NCBI RefSeq assembly: GCF_009379765.1
Contig: NZ_WHTD01000071.1
Coordinates: 1 to 39,169 of the forward strand
From: Actinophytocola sp.
Lineage (GTDB): Bacteria; Actinomycetota; Actinomycetes; Mycobacteriales; Pseudonocardiaceae
Direction: 5' to 3'
DNA: 39,169 bases
A program made the position numbers and the translations under genes. The stretch's first letter is position 1. Every line of letters begins with the position of its first letter. Below the pieces are notes generated by a model. That model saw only the letters and a list, made by a program, of their open reading frames with translations. It ran no database searches and was not told the DNA's origin. This document shows, piece after piece, positions 1 to 9,005 of this stretch.

Positions 1-117
1 GATACTCGCCGCGACATACCGGGCCCGTCGTCCACGTTGATCCACAACGCGACAGACTCACAGATCGGCAGGTCAGACACATCACCGACACGCCTGACCT
101 GTCCACCCCACCTCATG
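1..117 (-). other. Possible partial ORF running off the left edge
   Basis: Read leftwards from an ATG at 117 the frame stays open for 39 codons to the window edge. It would lie just downstream of the GH3 gene. About 70 percent of third positions are G or C, clearly less than in the neighbouring genes, and there is no convincing ribosome binding site. I recognise no domain. It could equally be the 3' flank of the GH3 gene with the next gene starting outside the window. Confidence 0.2.
69..101. repeat. 8-bp inverted repeat downstream of the GH3 gene
   Basis: CAGGTCAG at 69-76 and CTGACCTG at 94-101 are perfect inverted arms around a 17-base loop. There is no T-tract, so this is a poor intrinsic terminator. 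The arms contain the TGACCT half-site seen in the operators of the five transcription units, so a regulatory site for a gene further left is possible. Both readings are inference. Confidence 0.4.
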
Positions 118-131
118 TGCGGAAGACGGGG

Positions 132-3100
132 CTAGCCGCCGACGGCCACGGCGAAGATGTGCATCGTGACCACGTTCGTCGCCACGTTCCCGGAGTTGAT
201 GTCCGGCAGGGTGACGTAGGCGGCGGTCTTGCCCGGCGTCAGCTCGACGTACGCCGAGAACACTGTCGCCGTGTGGTTGTTGATGCCGTTCGGGCCGTTG
301 CGGTACGCGGCGTTGGCCACCACCGTGTTGCCGGCGATCGGCTCCGGGTTGTAGTAGTCGGACAGGGTCAGGGTGAACTCCTGCGTGCTGCCGTCGGTGA
401 AGTGCACCGTCCCCGTGCCCGTCCCACTGCCGTAGGTGGAGGACCCGACGAACCCGAGCTTGGTGCCGCTACCGGACACCGGCACGGTCTGACCGGCCGC
501 GGCGACGTTGTCCAGCTGGTCGGCGGGCACGTCCGGCCAGGTGTAGGTGATCCCGTCCGAGGTGAACGTGCCTCCCGGCGTCAGGCCGACGTCGGCGAGC
601 GCGTCCTCGTTGTACGTGATGCCACTGCCCGAGATGTCACCGACACCGGGGTTGGCCGTGCTGGTGATGCCGTTGTTGTTGAACGCGGCGACCAGCGACG
701 AGTACGGCACCACGACGCCCACCTGGCTACCGGCCAGGTCGTAGGTACCGGCATCGATCTTCGCCGTGCCCGACACCTCCACGGTGCGTGATCCGGTCCC
801 CGCCGAGCCGTCCGACGAGACGCCGACCGCGACCGAGGACGACGCACCCGGGGCGATGGTCACCGTGCCCGAGCTTGGCGACAGCGTGAGCCCGGGCGGC
901 GGTGTGGCCTGCCAGTCGACCGTGACCGGCGACGCCACCTTGTTGGTGATCTTGAGCGTGGCGGAGGCGTTGCCGGAGGAGTCGAGCACCACCTGCGCCG
1001 GGGTGAACGCGAACTCGGCGATCTGGCTGACGCCGACGTTCGACGCGGCGGACTTGACGCTCGCCTCGCCACCAGCGGTGCCGTAGCCGACCTGGAGCGT
1101 GAGCGAGTGCTGCGTGCCCTGCGCGGCGTACGGAGGGGTCACCTGCCAGCTGAGCTTCGCCGAGCCGTGGGCGTCGACCTCCGACGGTTGCGTGCCCACC
1201 GGCTTGACCTGCCAGCCCTGCGGCACCTGGAGCTGGTAGTCGACGTCGCCGACGGGGAAGTCGCCGTCGTTGACGAAGGTCCCGGTGACGGTCGTCGGGC
1301 TGCCCGGGGCGAGCGTGGCCGGCGCGTCGAGGGAGGCCCGGTGGTTGCCTGCCGACTTGACCACCTGGAACTGGCCGTGCAACGGCAGACCCGCCACAGC
1401 CGACGAGTCACCGACGTGCACCTGGAAGGTCCCCGAGGGCATCACCCAGGCCTTGGCGTCGGTCTTCCAGTAGGCGAGGTCGCGGCCGTCGAGGGTGAAC
1501 TCGACCGTCTTGGACTGCCCGGGCTCAAGAGACACCTTCTGGAATCCCCGCAGCTGCCGGGGCGGCTCGCCGGCGGAACCGGGGTAGCTCAGGTAGAGCT
1601 GCGCCACGTCCGAGCCCGCCCTGCTCCCGGTGTTGGTCACCGTTGCGGTCACCTTCACCGGATTGCCGGGCTGCCCGGCTGCTCCGGCGCCGAAGGACGT
1701 GTTGACCATCGCCTCCGGGGTGACCGAGAGGTCGCTGAAGGCGAACTGGGTGTAGGAGAGACCGTGCCCGAACGCGAACAGCGGCTGCACGTCGTTCGCG
1801 TCGTACCAGCGGTAGCCGACCTGCAGACCCTCGGAGTAGTGCGCCTGGCCGTCGACGCCAGGCCACCGCTGCGGACTGCTGACCGGGGTCTTCGACTCGT
1901 CGCTCGGGAAGGTCATCGGCAGCTTGCCGGACGGGTTCACGTCGCCGAACAGCACCGACGCGAGCGCGTTGCCGTCCTCCTGGCCCGGGTACCACGCCTC
2001 GACGATGCCGGAGACCTTGTCCGCCCACGGCATCAACGCGGGCCCGCCGGTGTTGAGCACGACCACCGTGAGCGGGTTCGCCGCCGCCACCGCCTCGATC
2101 AGCTTGTCCTGCTCGTAGGGAAGCTGGAGGTTCGGCCGGTCCATGCTCTCCGTGCGCCGGTCGTTGACGACCACGACCGCGACATTGGACTTCGCGGCCG
2201 CCGCCGCGGCGTCCTCACGCATCTGCGCGACGTCGGCCCAGCCGAGGTGGACAGGACGATCCCCGGACTTGTGGAAGTACTCGACCTTGATCGAGTGCTG
2301 CTGGCCGCCTGCCAGGTCGACCGAACCCCACTTGGCGTCGGGGAGCTTGTGGCAGCAGGTGCGGCCGTCGTTCCAGTTGTCGACGACCAGCTTGTCGTCG
2401 ACGTACAGCCGCGACCCGTCAAGGCTGAGCAGCGAGAACGTGTACTTCGTGCTCGTCGGCGGGGTGATCGAACCCGTCCACCGCACCGAGAAGTTGTTCG
2501 CCTTGACCCCAGGGCCGGGAGCGCCGTCCCAGTCGAAGTCGATGTTCGGGTCGACGCGGGTCAGCACCGGCTTGCCGCTGAGGTCGGTGTTGTTGTAGTA
2601 GCTCGCTTCGAGGCCGTTGCCCGTTCCGGACGGCGGGGTCAGGTACTGCGACGCGACAGGCGGCAGTGCGCCGCTACCGTCTGGCTGACCCTCGGCGCGG
2701 TTGATGGTGACACCCTTGCCCGCCCGGTCCGTGATCCCGGTCAGCGGGCTGACGACGTAGGGCGCAACGACCGACGAACTGCCGCCGCCACCGGTGTAGA
2801 CGCCCTCGGCGGCGTTGTTGCCGAGCACCGCGATCGAGTTCACCTTGGTGTTGTCCAGTGGGAGGACACCGGCCTTGTTCTTCAGCAGCACGGTGCCCTG
2901 GGCCGCGATGTCCCGCGCGCGGGCCGCGTGCTCGGGCGTCGTCACGACACTGTCCTTCGTGCCGGTCGGCTGGCGCTCGAACAACCCGTACTCGAACATC
3001 CGCCGCAGCACCCGGGTCACCGCGTCGTCGATGCGCGACATCGGGATCGCCCCTGAGTCGACAGCGGCGGCGAGGTCGGCGCGTCCGGGCTTGGCGAGAT

Positions 3101-3956
3101 CCATGCCGGCGTTGTAGGCGTCCGCCGTGTTGTGGGCGGCGCCCCAGTCGGACCGCACGAAGCCCCGGTAGCCCCACTCGCCCTTGAGGACGTCGGTGAG
3201 GATCGCGTGGTTCTGGCATGAGTAGACGTCGTTGATCTGGTTGTAGGCGCACATCATCGACGCGGCGTTGCCGTCCTTGACCGCGGTCTCGAACTGCGGC
3301 ATGTAGATCTCGCGCTGGGTCCGTTCGTCGATGTGCTCGTTGATCGACTCGCGCTCGGTCTCCTGGTTGTTGGCGAAGTAGTGCTTGACGTTCGACATCA
3401 CCCCCTTGTCCTGGATCCCGGTGATGTTGGCGACGCCCATCTGCCCGCTCAGGTACGGGTCCTCGCCGTAGGACTCGAAGTCCCGCCCGCCCTGGGGCAC
3501 CCTGGCGATGTTGAGGTTCGGCCCCTGTGCGACGTGGATGCCCTTGCCCCACGACTCGGTGGCCTGCACGCCGCCGTAGCCTTCGGCGAGCGAGCGGTCC
3601 CAGGTCGCCGCGAGGCCGAGCGGGGCGGGCAACTGGGTGACGCCGGTGAAGCCTGCGGCCACCCCGGCCGGACCGTCCTGCAGGAGCAGTCGCGGCACGC
3701 ACAGCCGAGGGATGGCCGGGAAGTAGTTCTGGTAGCCGTCCGGGCTGCCGTTCAGGCTCAGCGTGGCGACCTTCTCCTCGGTCGTCATCTTGGCGAGGAC
3801 GGCCTGCGCCCGTTCGTCCGGCGGGGCCGAGGATCCGACCCACGGGCAGTCGTTGTTGTCGGTCGGGGCCGCTTGCGCGACCGGGGACATGAGCGTCACT
3901 GCCAGGCTGAGACCTGCCAGCAAGGCTAAACGGCTTCTGGCGGTTCGAGTCACCAC
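132..3956 (-). CDS. Secreted GH3 glycosidase with PA14 insert and C-terminal accessory modules
   Basis: 1274 aa. A Sec signal peptide (residues 1-29, ending in AQA) precedes a GH3 N-terminal barrel with substrate-binding LQDGPAG (D94), the KH pair (191-192) and the nucleophile D270 in RSDWG. A PA14 domain (about 447-580, GLEASYYNN... LYVDD) is inserted into the second GH3 domain, which carries the probable acid/base E603 (RRTES). A fibronectin-III-like domain follows (about 735-860), then two NEW3-like beta-sandwiches and a C-terminal module of about 190 aa (nt 132-711) that recurs in three GH2 proteins of this locus. PA14-bearing GH3 enzymes are usually beta-glucosidases or related exo-enzymes; the exact sugar cannot be read from sequence. 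It is monocistronic, behind its own promoter and operator at 4030-4084. At 1274 aa it is much longer than a minimal GH3, because of the accessory modules. Confidence 0.93.
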   Translation of the reverse strand: MVTRTARSRLALLAGLSLAVTLMSPVAQAAPTDNNDCPWVGSSAPPDERAQAVLAKMTTEEKVATLSLNGSPDGYQNYFPAIPRLCVPRLLLQDGPAGVAAGFTGVTQLPAPLGLAATWDRSLAEGYGGVQATESWGKGIHVAQGPNLNIARVPQGGRDFESYGEDPYLSGQMGVANITGIQDKGVMSNVKHYFANNQETERESINEHIDERTQREIYMPQFETAVKDGNAASMMCAYNQINDVYSCQNHAILTDVLKGEWGYRGFVRSDWGAAHNTADAYNAGMDLAKPGRADLAAAVDSGAIPMSRIDDAVTRVLRRMFEYGLFERQPTGTKDSVVTTPEHAARARDIAAQGTVLLKNKAGVLPLDNTKVNSIAVLGNNAAEGVYTGGGGSSSVVAPYVVSPLTGITDRAGKGVTINRAEGQPDGSGALPPVASQYLTPPSGTGNGLEASYYNNTDLSGKPVLTRVDPNIDFDWDGAPGPGVKANNFSVRWTGSITPPTSTKYTFSLLSLDGSRLYVDDKLVVDNWNDGRTCCHKLPDAKWGSVDLAGGQQHSIKVEYFHKSGDRPVHLGWADVAQMREDAAAAAAKSNVAVVVVNDRRTESMDRPNLQLPYEQDKLIEAVAAANPLTVVVLNTGGPALMPWADKVSGIVEAWYPGQEDGNALASVLFGDVNPSGKLPMTFPSDESKTPVSSPQRWPGVDGQAHYSEGLQVGYRWYDANDVQPLFAFGHGLSYTQFAFSDLSVTPEAMVNTSFGAGAAGQPGNPVKVTATVTNTGSRAGSDVAQLYLSYPGSAGEPPRQLRGFQKVSLEPGQSKTVEFTLDGRDLAYWKTDAKAWVMPSGTFQVHVGDSSAVAGLPLHGQFQVVKSAGNHRASLDAPATLAPGSPTTVTGTFVNDGDFPVGDVDYQLQVPQGWQVKPVGTQPSEVDAHGSAKLSWQVTPPYAAQGTQHSLTLQVGYGTAGGEASVKSAASNVGVSQIAEFAFTPAQVVLDSSGNASATLKITNKVASPVTVDWQATPPPGLTLSPSSGTVTIAPGASSSVAVGVSSDGSAGTGSRTVEVSGTAKIDAGTYDLAGSQVGVVVPYSSLVAAFNNNGITSTANPGVGDISGSGITYNEDALADVGLTPGGTFTSDGITYTWPDVPADQLDNVAAAGQTVPVSGSGTKLGFVGSSTYGSGTGTGTVHFTDGSTQEFTLTLSDYYNPEPIAGNTVVANAAYRNGPNGINNHTATVFSAYVELTPGKTAAYVTLPDINSGNVATNVVTMHIFAVAVGG

Positions 3957-3983
3957 ACCCTCCTCAGATAGGGGATCGTGGAC

Positions 3984-4084
3984 GGACCTCTGACCTCCTG
4001 ACGGAGGGATCCACGAGGTGGAGATGGGGATTGGTTTGACCTCGGTCCTCCGGACACTCTGGTTGGGGCTGAATCCGCTGTCAA
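3984..4084 (-). promoter_or_regulatory. Promoter and operator of the GH3 gene
   Basis: On the minus strand a perfect -35 TTGACA (4079-4084) and a -10 CAGAGT (4056-4061) are separated by 17 bases. The 14-mer ATTGGTTTGACCTC (4030-4043, + strand) lies just downstream of the expected transcription start and belongs to the locus-wide operator set. A second, weaker copy of the half-site occurs at 3984-3997 (GGACCTCTGACCTC). A 5-bp hairpin CCTCC/GGAGG (3994-4007) overlaps it in the leader. The remaining intergenic sequence shows nothing else. Confidence 0.6.
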
Positions 4085-4109
4085 GCCCGCGTGATGTCCG
4101 GCGCCGCCC

Positions 4110-5279
4110 TCACCATTCGGCGTAGCGACCGTCGTCGACCCGCCACACCGGATCGGCGAGGGTCCAGTCGGCGCCGCGGGCCTCGACGGCCTCGGCGTCG
4201 ATCTCGATGCCGAGCCCCGGCCCCTCGGGGCGGGGCAGGCGCCCGTCGACCGGGCTCAGCGGAGCCGGGTCGAGCAGGTAGTCGGCCATCTCCCCCGGCG
4301 GCAGCCCCGCGTATCCCTGGTTGTAGTGCAGGCCGAGGCTCTGTTCCTGGATGATCACGTTGCCCGCGCAGAAGTCCACCTGCACCGAGGCGGCGAGCGA
4401 GATCGGGCCGTTCGGGCAGTGCGGGGCCACCGCGACGTCGTACGCCTCGGCCATCCGGCAGATCTTCTCCAGCTCGAACAGGCCGGTGAGCGACACGTCC
4501 GGCTGGATCACGTCCACGACGCGCATCTCGAGCAACCGCGCGAACTGAGCACGGGTGAGCAGCCGTTCACCGGTGGCCAGCGGCGTTGCTCCGGCGTGCC
4601 GGGCGATCTCGGGCAGCAGGTCCTCCTGGCCAGGCGGCAGCGGCTCCTCGACCCAGAGCAACCGGTACTGCGCCAGCTCGTGCAGCAGCGTCTTGGCCAT
4701 CGCCCGGTGCACGCGCCCGTGAAAGTCCAGCGCCACGTCGACCGTGTTGCCGTACGCGGACCGGATCGCGTCCACCCTGGCCACGACCGCGTCCACCCGC
4801 TCGGCACTGTCGAGCAGGTCGAGCTCCTCGGTCGCGTTCATCTTCACCGCGGTGAACCCCTGGTCCAGGCGTGCCTTGACCTGGGCGACCACGTCGTTCG
4901 GCCGGTCGCCGCCGACCCAGGCGTACAGCCGGACGTGATCGCGGACCGCGCCACCGAGGAACTCGTGCACGCCAAGCCCGTGCCGTCGTCCCTTGATGTC
5001 CCACAACGCGTGCTCGATCGCCGCGCTCGCCGTCGCGAGAACCGGTCCGTCGCGGAAGAAGCCGCCCCGGCTCATCCGCTGCCACAGCTCCTCGATCCGC
5101 GAGGGGTCGGCGCCGACGACGTTGCGGGCCAGGTCCTCCACAGCGCCGAGCACGGCCGCGGCGCGCTTGGGGACGATGGCCTCCCCCCAGCCCGCGAGGC
5201 CCTCCTCCGTGCGCACCTCGACGAAGATCCACCGCGGCGCGACCCGGTGGCCGCGGACCATCGCGATCCTGTCCGTCAC
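4110..5279 (-). CDS. dgoD: Enolase-superfamily aldonate dehydratase, D-galactonate dehydratase type
   Basis: 389 aa, the family's usual length. Metal ligands and catalytic residues line up with E. coli DgoD at a constant offset of two: D185 and H187 in ALDFHGR, E211 in WVEEP, E238 in TGERL, H287 in APHCP and E312 in IIQEQS. DgoD removes water from D-galactonate to give 2-keto-3-deoxygalactonate, the third step of the oxidative route after sugar dehydrogenase and lactonase. It is the last gene of the importer operon and its ATG overlaps the stop of the ATPase gene by 4 bases, which suggests translational coupling. Close paralogues act on gluconate and other aldonates, so the substrate is inferred; a sulfonated aldonate cannot be excluded. 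Confidence 0.88.
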   Translation of the reverse strand: MTDRIAMVRGHRVAPRWIFVEVRTEEGLAGWGEAIVPKRAAAVLGAVEDLARNVVGADPSRIEELWQRMSRGGFFRDGPVLATASAAIEHALWDIKGRRHGLGVHEFLGGAVRDHVRLYAWVGGDRPNDVVAQVKARLDQGFTAVKMNATEELDLLDSAERVDAVVARVDAIRSAYGNTVDVALDFHGRVHRAMAKTLLHELAQYRLLWVEEPLPPGQEDLLPEIARHAGATPLATGERLLTRAQFARLLEMRVVDVIQPDVSLTGLFELEKICRMAEAYDVAVAPHCPNGPISLAASVQVDFCAGNVIIQEQSLGLHYNQGYAGLPPGEMADYLLDPAPLSPVDGRLPRPEGPGLGIEIDAEAVEARGADWTLADPVWRVDDGRYAEW

Positions 5280-6373
5280 AGATATGCCTCCCCGGACTCG
5301 CAGTCGAACAGGTGCAACCGCCGGGGGTCGACGGTCAGGGCGACCTTCTCCTCACGCTCGAATTGGTGTTCCCGTGGCAGCTTGGCGACCACCGTCTGCC
5401 CACCGATCTCCACGATGAGGTGCTGCTCGGAGCCCAGCGGCTCGACGACCTCGACGACACCCTGCATGACGCAGTCGTGTTCGTCGGCGGACGCGATGGA
5501 GATCGGCTGGAAGTGCTCGGGACGGATGCCGCACACCACCTTGTCGGCGTCGTCGGGCAGGCTCGCCGCCCGGTCCGCCGGCAGCCGCAACCGGACCCCT
5601 TGCCCGTGCAAGTCCGCTCCGCCCGCGCTGCGCGTGATGTCACAGGTCAGGAAGCCCATCGCCGGGGTGCCGATGAACCCGGCGACGAACTTGTTGACCG
5701 GGTGGTCGTACAGCTCGTCGGGGGTGCCCAGCTGCTGGATGACCCCGTCGTTCATGACCGCGATGCGGTCGCCCATGGTCATCGCCTCGACCTGGTCGTG
5801 GGTGACGTAGATCGCCGTCGCGGTGACCGCCCTGTGCACCTTGAGGATCTCGGCGCGCATCTGCACACGCAGGTGGGCGTCCAAATTGGACAGTGGCTCG
5901 TCGAGCAGGAAGACTGCGGGGTCACGCACGATCGCGCGGCCGAGCGCCACGCGCTGGCGCTGCCCGCCGGACAGTTGCTTCGGCCGCCGTTCGAGCAGGT
6001 GCCCGATGCCGAGCAGCTCCCCCGTTTCGCGGACCTTCTGGTCGATCATCGCCTTGGGCATCTTGCGGCGGCGCAGCCCGAAAGCCATGTTCTTGTACAC
6101 CGACATGTGCGGGTACAGGCCGTAGTTCTGGAACACCATGGCGATGTCGCGGTCGCCGACGTCGACGTAGTCCACCCGGTCGTCACCGAAGTACAACACG
6201 CCGTCGGTCGGCGTCTCGAGTCCCGCGATGATGCGCAGCAGGGTCGTCTTTCCCGAACCGGACGGGCCGACGAGGACGAGGAACTCGTGGTCGTCGATCT
6301 CCAGGTCGCAGTCGCGCAGGACGACGGTGTCGCCGAAGCGCTTCTGCACTCCCCTGAGGCTGATACTGGTCAT
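5276..6373 (-). CDS. Sugar ABC transporter ATPase (MalK/UgpC/MsiK type)
   Basis: 365 aa. Walker A GPSGSGKT (36-43), Q-loop Q82, signature LSGGQ (134-138), Walker B FLLDEP (155-160) and a VTHDQ H-loop are all intact. The C-terminal third is the TOBE/OB regulatory domain typical of carbohydrate-uptake CUT1 ATPases. It powers the importer formed by the lipoprotein and two permeases upstream in the same operon. Actinobacterial sugar importers often lack their own ATPase and share a global MsiK, so a dedicated ATPase here is slightly unusual. The start overlaps nothing upstream (28-base gap to the SDR gene); its stop overlaps the dehydratase start. Confidence 0.95.
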   Translation of the reverse strand: MTSISLRGVQKRFGDTVVLRDCDLEIDDHEFLVLVGPSGSGKTTLLRIIAGLETPTDGVLYFGDDRVDYVDVGDRDIAMVFQNYGLYPHMSVYKNMAFGLRRRKMPKAMIDQKVRETGELLGIGHLLERRPKQLSGGQRQRVALGRAIVRDPAVFLLDEPLSNLDAHLRVQMRAEILKVHRAVTATAIYVTHDQVEAMTMGDRIAVMNDGVIQQLGTPDELYDHPVNKFVAGFIGTPAMGFLTCDITRSAGGADLHGQGVRLRLPADRAASLPDDADKVVCGIRPEHFQPISIASADEHDCVMQGVVEVVEPLGSEQHLIVEIGGQTVVAKLPREHQFEREEKVALTVDPRRLHLFDCESGEAYL

Positions 6374-6401
6374 CGGATCGGTCTCCTCATAGAACGTGGA
6401 C

Positions 6402-7187
6402 TCACGAGTCGCTCAGCGGGTCGGCGGATCTGGCCAGCCGTCGGCCACCGTCCACATGGAGCACGGCACCGGTGCAGTACGAGGCATCCTCGGAGCAGAG
6501 GAACGCGACCGCCGCCGCGACCTCCTCGACCCGGCCGAACCGCCGCAACAACGCGGGAGGCACGATGCTCGTGTCGGTCTGACGGTCGTGCAGCGTGTCG
6601 GCCATGGACGGCGAGTCGATGACCCCCGGGGCGACGGCGTTGACCCGGATCCCCCGCGGGGAGAGTTCGACCGCCATCGCGCGAGTCAGCGCGCTGATGC
6701 CGCCCTTGCTGGTGACGTAGGGCGCGTACGTCGACACCGGCAGGACCTCCTGGATGCTCGTCAGGTTCACGATGGCACCGCGGCCGCGGGTCGCCATGTC
6801 ACGCGCGGCATCGCGGCCGAGCACCATCGCCGCCGTCAGGTTGGTCTCCAGCACCCGGCACCAGTCGTCGAGGTCGATGTCGACCAGCGCCCGGCGCTGC
6901 CCCAGCGTGGCGGCGTTGTTGACCAGGACGTCGACCCTCCCGTGACGGTCGACGACCGCCGGCACGACGCCGGCCCGCTGCGCCGGGTCGGCGAGATCGG
7001 CGACCAGGTGGGTCGCGTTCGCGAGCCCGGCCGCGACCTCGGCGACCCGGTCGTCGCGATCGACGAGGACGACGACCGCTCCCTCCGCGGCGAGGCGCTG
7101 CGCGGTCGCCCTGCCGATGCCTTGTGCGGCACCGGAGACGACGGCGATCTGGCCGCGGAACCGGCCCTGTTGTTGAACGTCACCCAT
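6402..7187 (-). CDS. SDR oxidoreductase, probable sugar 1-dehydrogenase
   Basis: 261 aa classical short-chain dehydrogenase. It shows the nucleotide-binding SGAAQGIG (18-25), NNAA (90-93), active-site N117, S144 and the Y157/K161 pair (YVTSK), and the usual C-terminal GAVLHVDGG. Acidic D43 at the end of the second strand (LVDRDD) favours NAD over NADP. The gene sits between the permease and ATPase genes of the importer, 4 bases after the permease stop. With lactonase, dehydratase and aldolase in the locus, the best role is oxidation of the imported aldose at C1 to its lactone. SDR enzymes do this for galactose, fucose, rhamnose and sulfoquinovose; which one applies is not visible. Confidence 0.85.
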   Translation of the reverse strand: MGDVQQQGRFRGQIAVVSGAAQGIGRATAQRLAAEGAVVVLVDRDDRVAEVAAGLANATHLVADLADPAQRAGVVPAVVDRHGRVDVLVNNAATLGQRRALVDIDLDDWCRVLETNLTAAMVLGRDAARDMATRGRGAIVNLTSIQEVLPVSTYAPYVTSKGGISALTRAMAVELSPRGIRVNAVAPGVIDSPSMADTLHDRQTDTSIVPPALLRRFGRVEEVAAAVAFLCSEDASYCTGAVLHVDGGRRLARSADPLSDS

Positions 7188-7191
7188 CGCG

Positions 7192-8094
7192 TCAGGTTCC
7201 CGCGAGCGCGCCGGCCGTCATGCCGCGGACCATGGACCGCTGGATGGCGAAGAAGGCGATGATCAGTGGCAGGCTGGTGAGCAGGGCCGCGGCCATCATG
7301 CCGCCCCAGTCCGTCTTGAACGTTCCGCTGAAGCTCTGCATCAGCCCGGCGGGAAGCGTTTGCCGCTCGTTGGTGCTGATCAGGGTCAGCGGGTAGAGCA
7401 GGTTGTTCCAGGTGTTCATGAACACGAACACCCCGGTGGTCACGAGTCCGGGGATGGACATGGGAACCACGACCCGGAAGAGGATCCCGAACCGCCGGTA
7501 CCCGTCCACCCTCGCGGCCTCCTCGATCTCCCTGGGAATGCCGTCGAAGAAACCCTTCATCATCCACGCGCCGAACGGGATCGCGAACGAGGTGTAACCG
7601 AGGATCAACCCGAAGTACGTGTTCAGCAGATCGGCCTTGAGCAGCAACAGGTACAGCGGACCGATGAGCACGACGAGCGGCAGCATCTGGGTGGCGAGCA
7701 CGGTGATGCTGGTGACCCCGTTGAGCCGGAATCCACCGCGCGAGAAGCTGTAGCCCGCGAGCGTGGACAGCAGCACCGCCACCACCGCGGCGACCAGCGC
7801 GGTGAAGACGCTGTTGACGAAGTAGGAGCCGAAGGGCACCGAACTGGTGAACAGCCCCTGGTAGTTCTCGGCCGTGAACGAGTGCGGCCACAACGTCGGA
7901 TCGAGGTTGGTCGCCTCGAGCGGCGACTTCAGCGACGTGGCCACCATCCAGTACAGCGGCAGCAACGTCCACCCGGCGAACAACGCGATCAACACGATCA
8001 CGGCCACCTTGCCCATCGACAGCCGGCGGGCCGGCTGCTTGGGCCGCGACGGCGCCTCCGGGGTTTCCGGCGGCTTCTCGAGTGTCACGCTCAT
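7192..8094 (-). CDS. Sugar ABC transporter permease (MalG type)
   Basis: 300 aa inner-membrane protein of the CUT1 permease family. There are six predicted hydrophobic segments, the first at about residues 30-50, and the EAA loop reads EAARVDGYRRF, which docks the ATPase. It follows the other permease with an ATGA overlap at 8091-8094, a layout typical of the malFG pair. The first 30 residues are a charged cytoplasmic tail. It forms the translocation pore with the upstream permease for whatever mono- or oligosaccharide the lipoprotein binds. Confidence 0.95.
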   Translation of the reverse strand: MSVTLEKPPETPEAPSRPKQPARRLSMGKVAVIVLIALFAGWTLLPLYWMVATSLKSPLEATNLDPTLWPHSFTAENYQGLFTSSVPFGSYFVNSVFTALVAAVVAVLLSTLAGYSFSRGGFRLNGVTSITVLATQMLPLVVLIGPLYLLLLKADLLNTYFGLILGYTSFAIPFGAWMMKGFFDGIPREIEEAARVDGYRRFGILFRVVVPMSIPGLVTTGVFVFMNTWNNLLYPLTLISTNERQTLPAGLMQSFSGTFKTDWGGMMAAALLTSLPLIIAFFAIQRSMVRGMTAGALAGT

Positions 8095-9005
8095 GTCCGT
8101 TCACCTCGCAGGACTCGGATGAACAACGTCGCGATGGCCAGGAGCAGCACCAGCCAGACGAGCCCGACCGCCGAGGCGTAACCGAGGTCGAAGCTGGTGA
8201 AGGCCAACCGGTAGACGTAGATCACCAGCGTCGTGGTGCTGTACGCCGGTCCGCCTTCGGTCATCGCCCAGATCAACGGGAAGTTGTTGAAGTTCTGGAT
8301 GATCATCAGCAGCGCGCCGACCAGCGCCGCGCTGCGCAGGTACGGCAGCTTGATCAACAGGATCATCGACCAGGTGCGGGCCCTGTCGATCCGGGCAGCC
8401 TCGATGACCTCGTTCGGCACGCTGCCCAGCGCCGCGGTGAACACCAGCAGGAAGAACGGCGCCTGCGACCAGACGTTGGCGATGATCACCGAGATCATCG
8501 CCCAGTCCGAACTGGTCAGCCACTGCACCGCCGAGTCGACGATGTGCAACCGGGTCAGCACGGCGTTCACGACACCGCCGTTGTCCTCGAACATGAACCG
8601 GAACAGGAACGCCACGACGATCACGGGAACAGCCCACGGGGTCAGCAACGCCCCGCGCAGGATGCGCCATGGGCCCTGCAACCGCTCGGTGACGAGGGCG
8701 AGCACGAGCCCGATCAGCATCCCGGCCAGCACCGAGACGCCGGTGTAGACGGCCGTGCTGCGCAGCGACTGCCAGAACACCGGGTCCGAGGTGAGGTGAT
8801 CGAAGTTGCCCATCCCGATGTACTCGTGCTTCGGGTTGAGCAGCGGGAAGTCGTAGAAGGACACGATCACCGTGCGGACGATCGGGTAGCCGATGACGAC
8901 CGCGAGCACGAGCAGTGCGGGAATCGTCATCCAGTCGATCCACGGTGCGCCCCGGCGAATCCGCCGGGGCGACCGAGATCGGCCGAACCGTGGCACAACC
9001 GCCAT
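8091..9005 (-). CDS. Sugar ABC transporter permease (MalF type)
   Basis: 304 aa with six membrane segments and the EAA loop EAARIDRARTW followed by KLP. I place the start at the ATG at 9005, which shares its A with the TGA of the lipoprotein gene (TGATG coupling). The frame extends 43 codons further upstream, but that extension lies inside the lipoprotein gene and has no membrane or conserved sequence. It pairs with the downstream MalG-type permease. Confidence 0.94.
   Translation of the reverse strand: MAVVPRFGRSRSPRRIRRGAPWIDWMTIPALLVLAVVIGYPIVRTVIVSFYDFPLLNPKHEYIGMGNFDHLTSDPVFWQSLRSTAVYTGVSVLAGMLIGLVLALVTERLQGPWRILRGALLTPWAVPVIVVAFLFRFMFEDNGGVVNAVLTRLHIVDSAVQWLTSSDWAMISVIIANVWSQAPFFLLVFTAALGSVPNEVIEAARIDRARTWSMILLIKLPYLRSAALVGALLMIIQNFNNFPLIWAMTEGGPAYSTTTLVIYVYRLAFTSFDLGYASAVGLVWLVLLLAIATLFIRVLRGERT

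Noticed and set aside
1107..3056. Long plus-strand open frame opposite the GH3 gene (649 codons)
   Set aside because: It is antisense to an intact GH3, rich in Arg, Val, His and Gly, and has no domain. Such shadows are expected in GC-rich genes; the same holds for 8915-11452, 14241-16361, 20821-23304 and 31723-34026.
3994..4007. CCTCC/GGAGG hairpin upstream of the GH3 gene as a terminator of the importer operon
   Set aside because: The stem is only 5 bp, has no T-tract and lies downstream of the GH3 promoter, so it is part of the leader.
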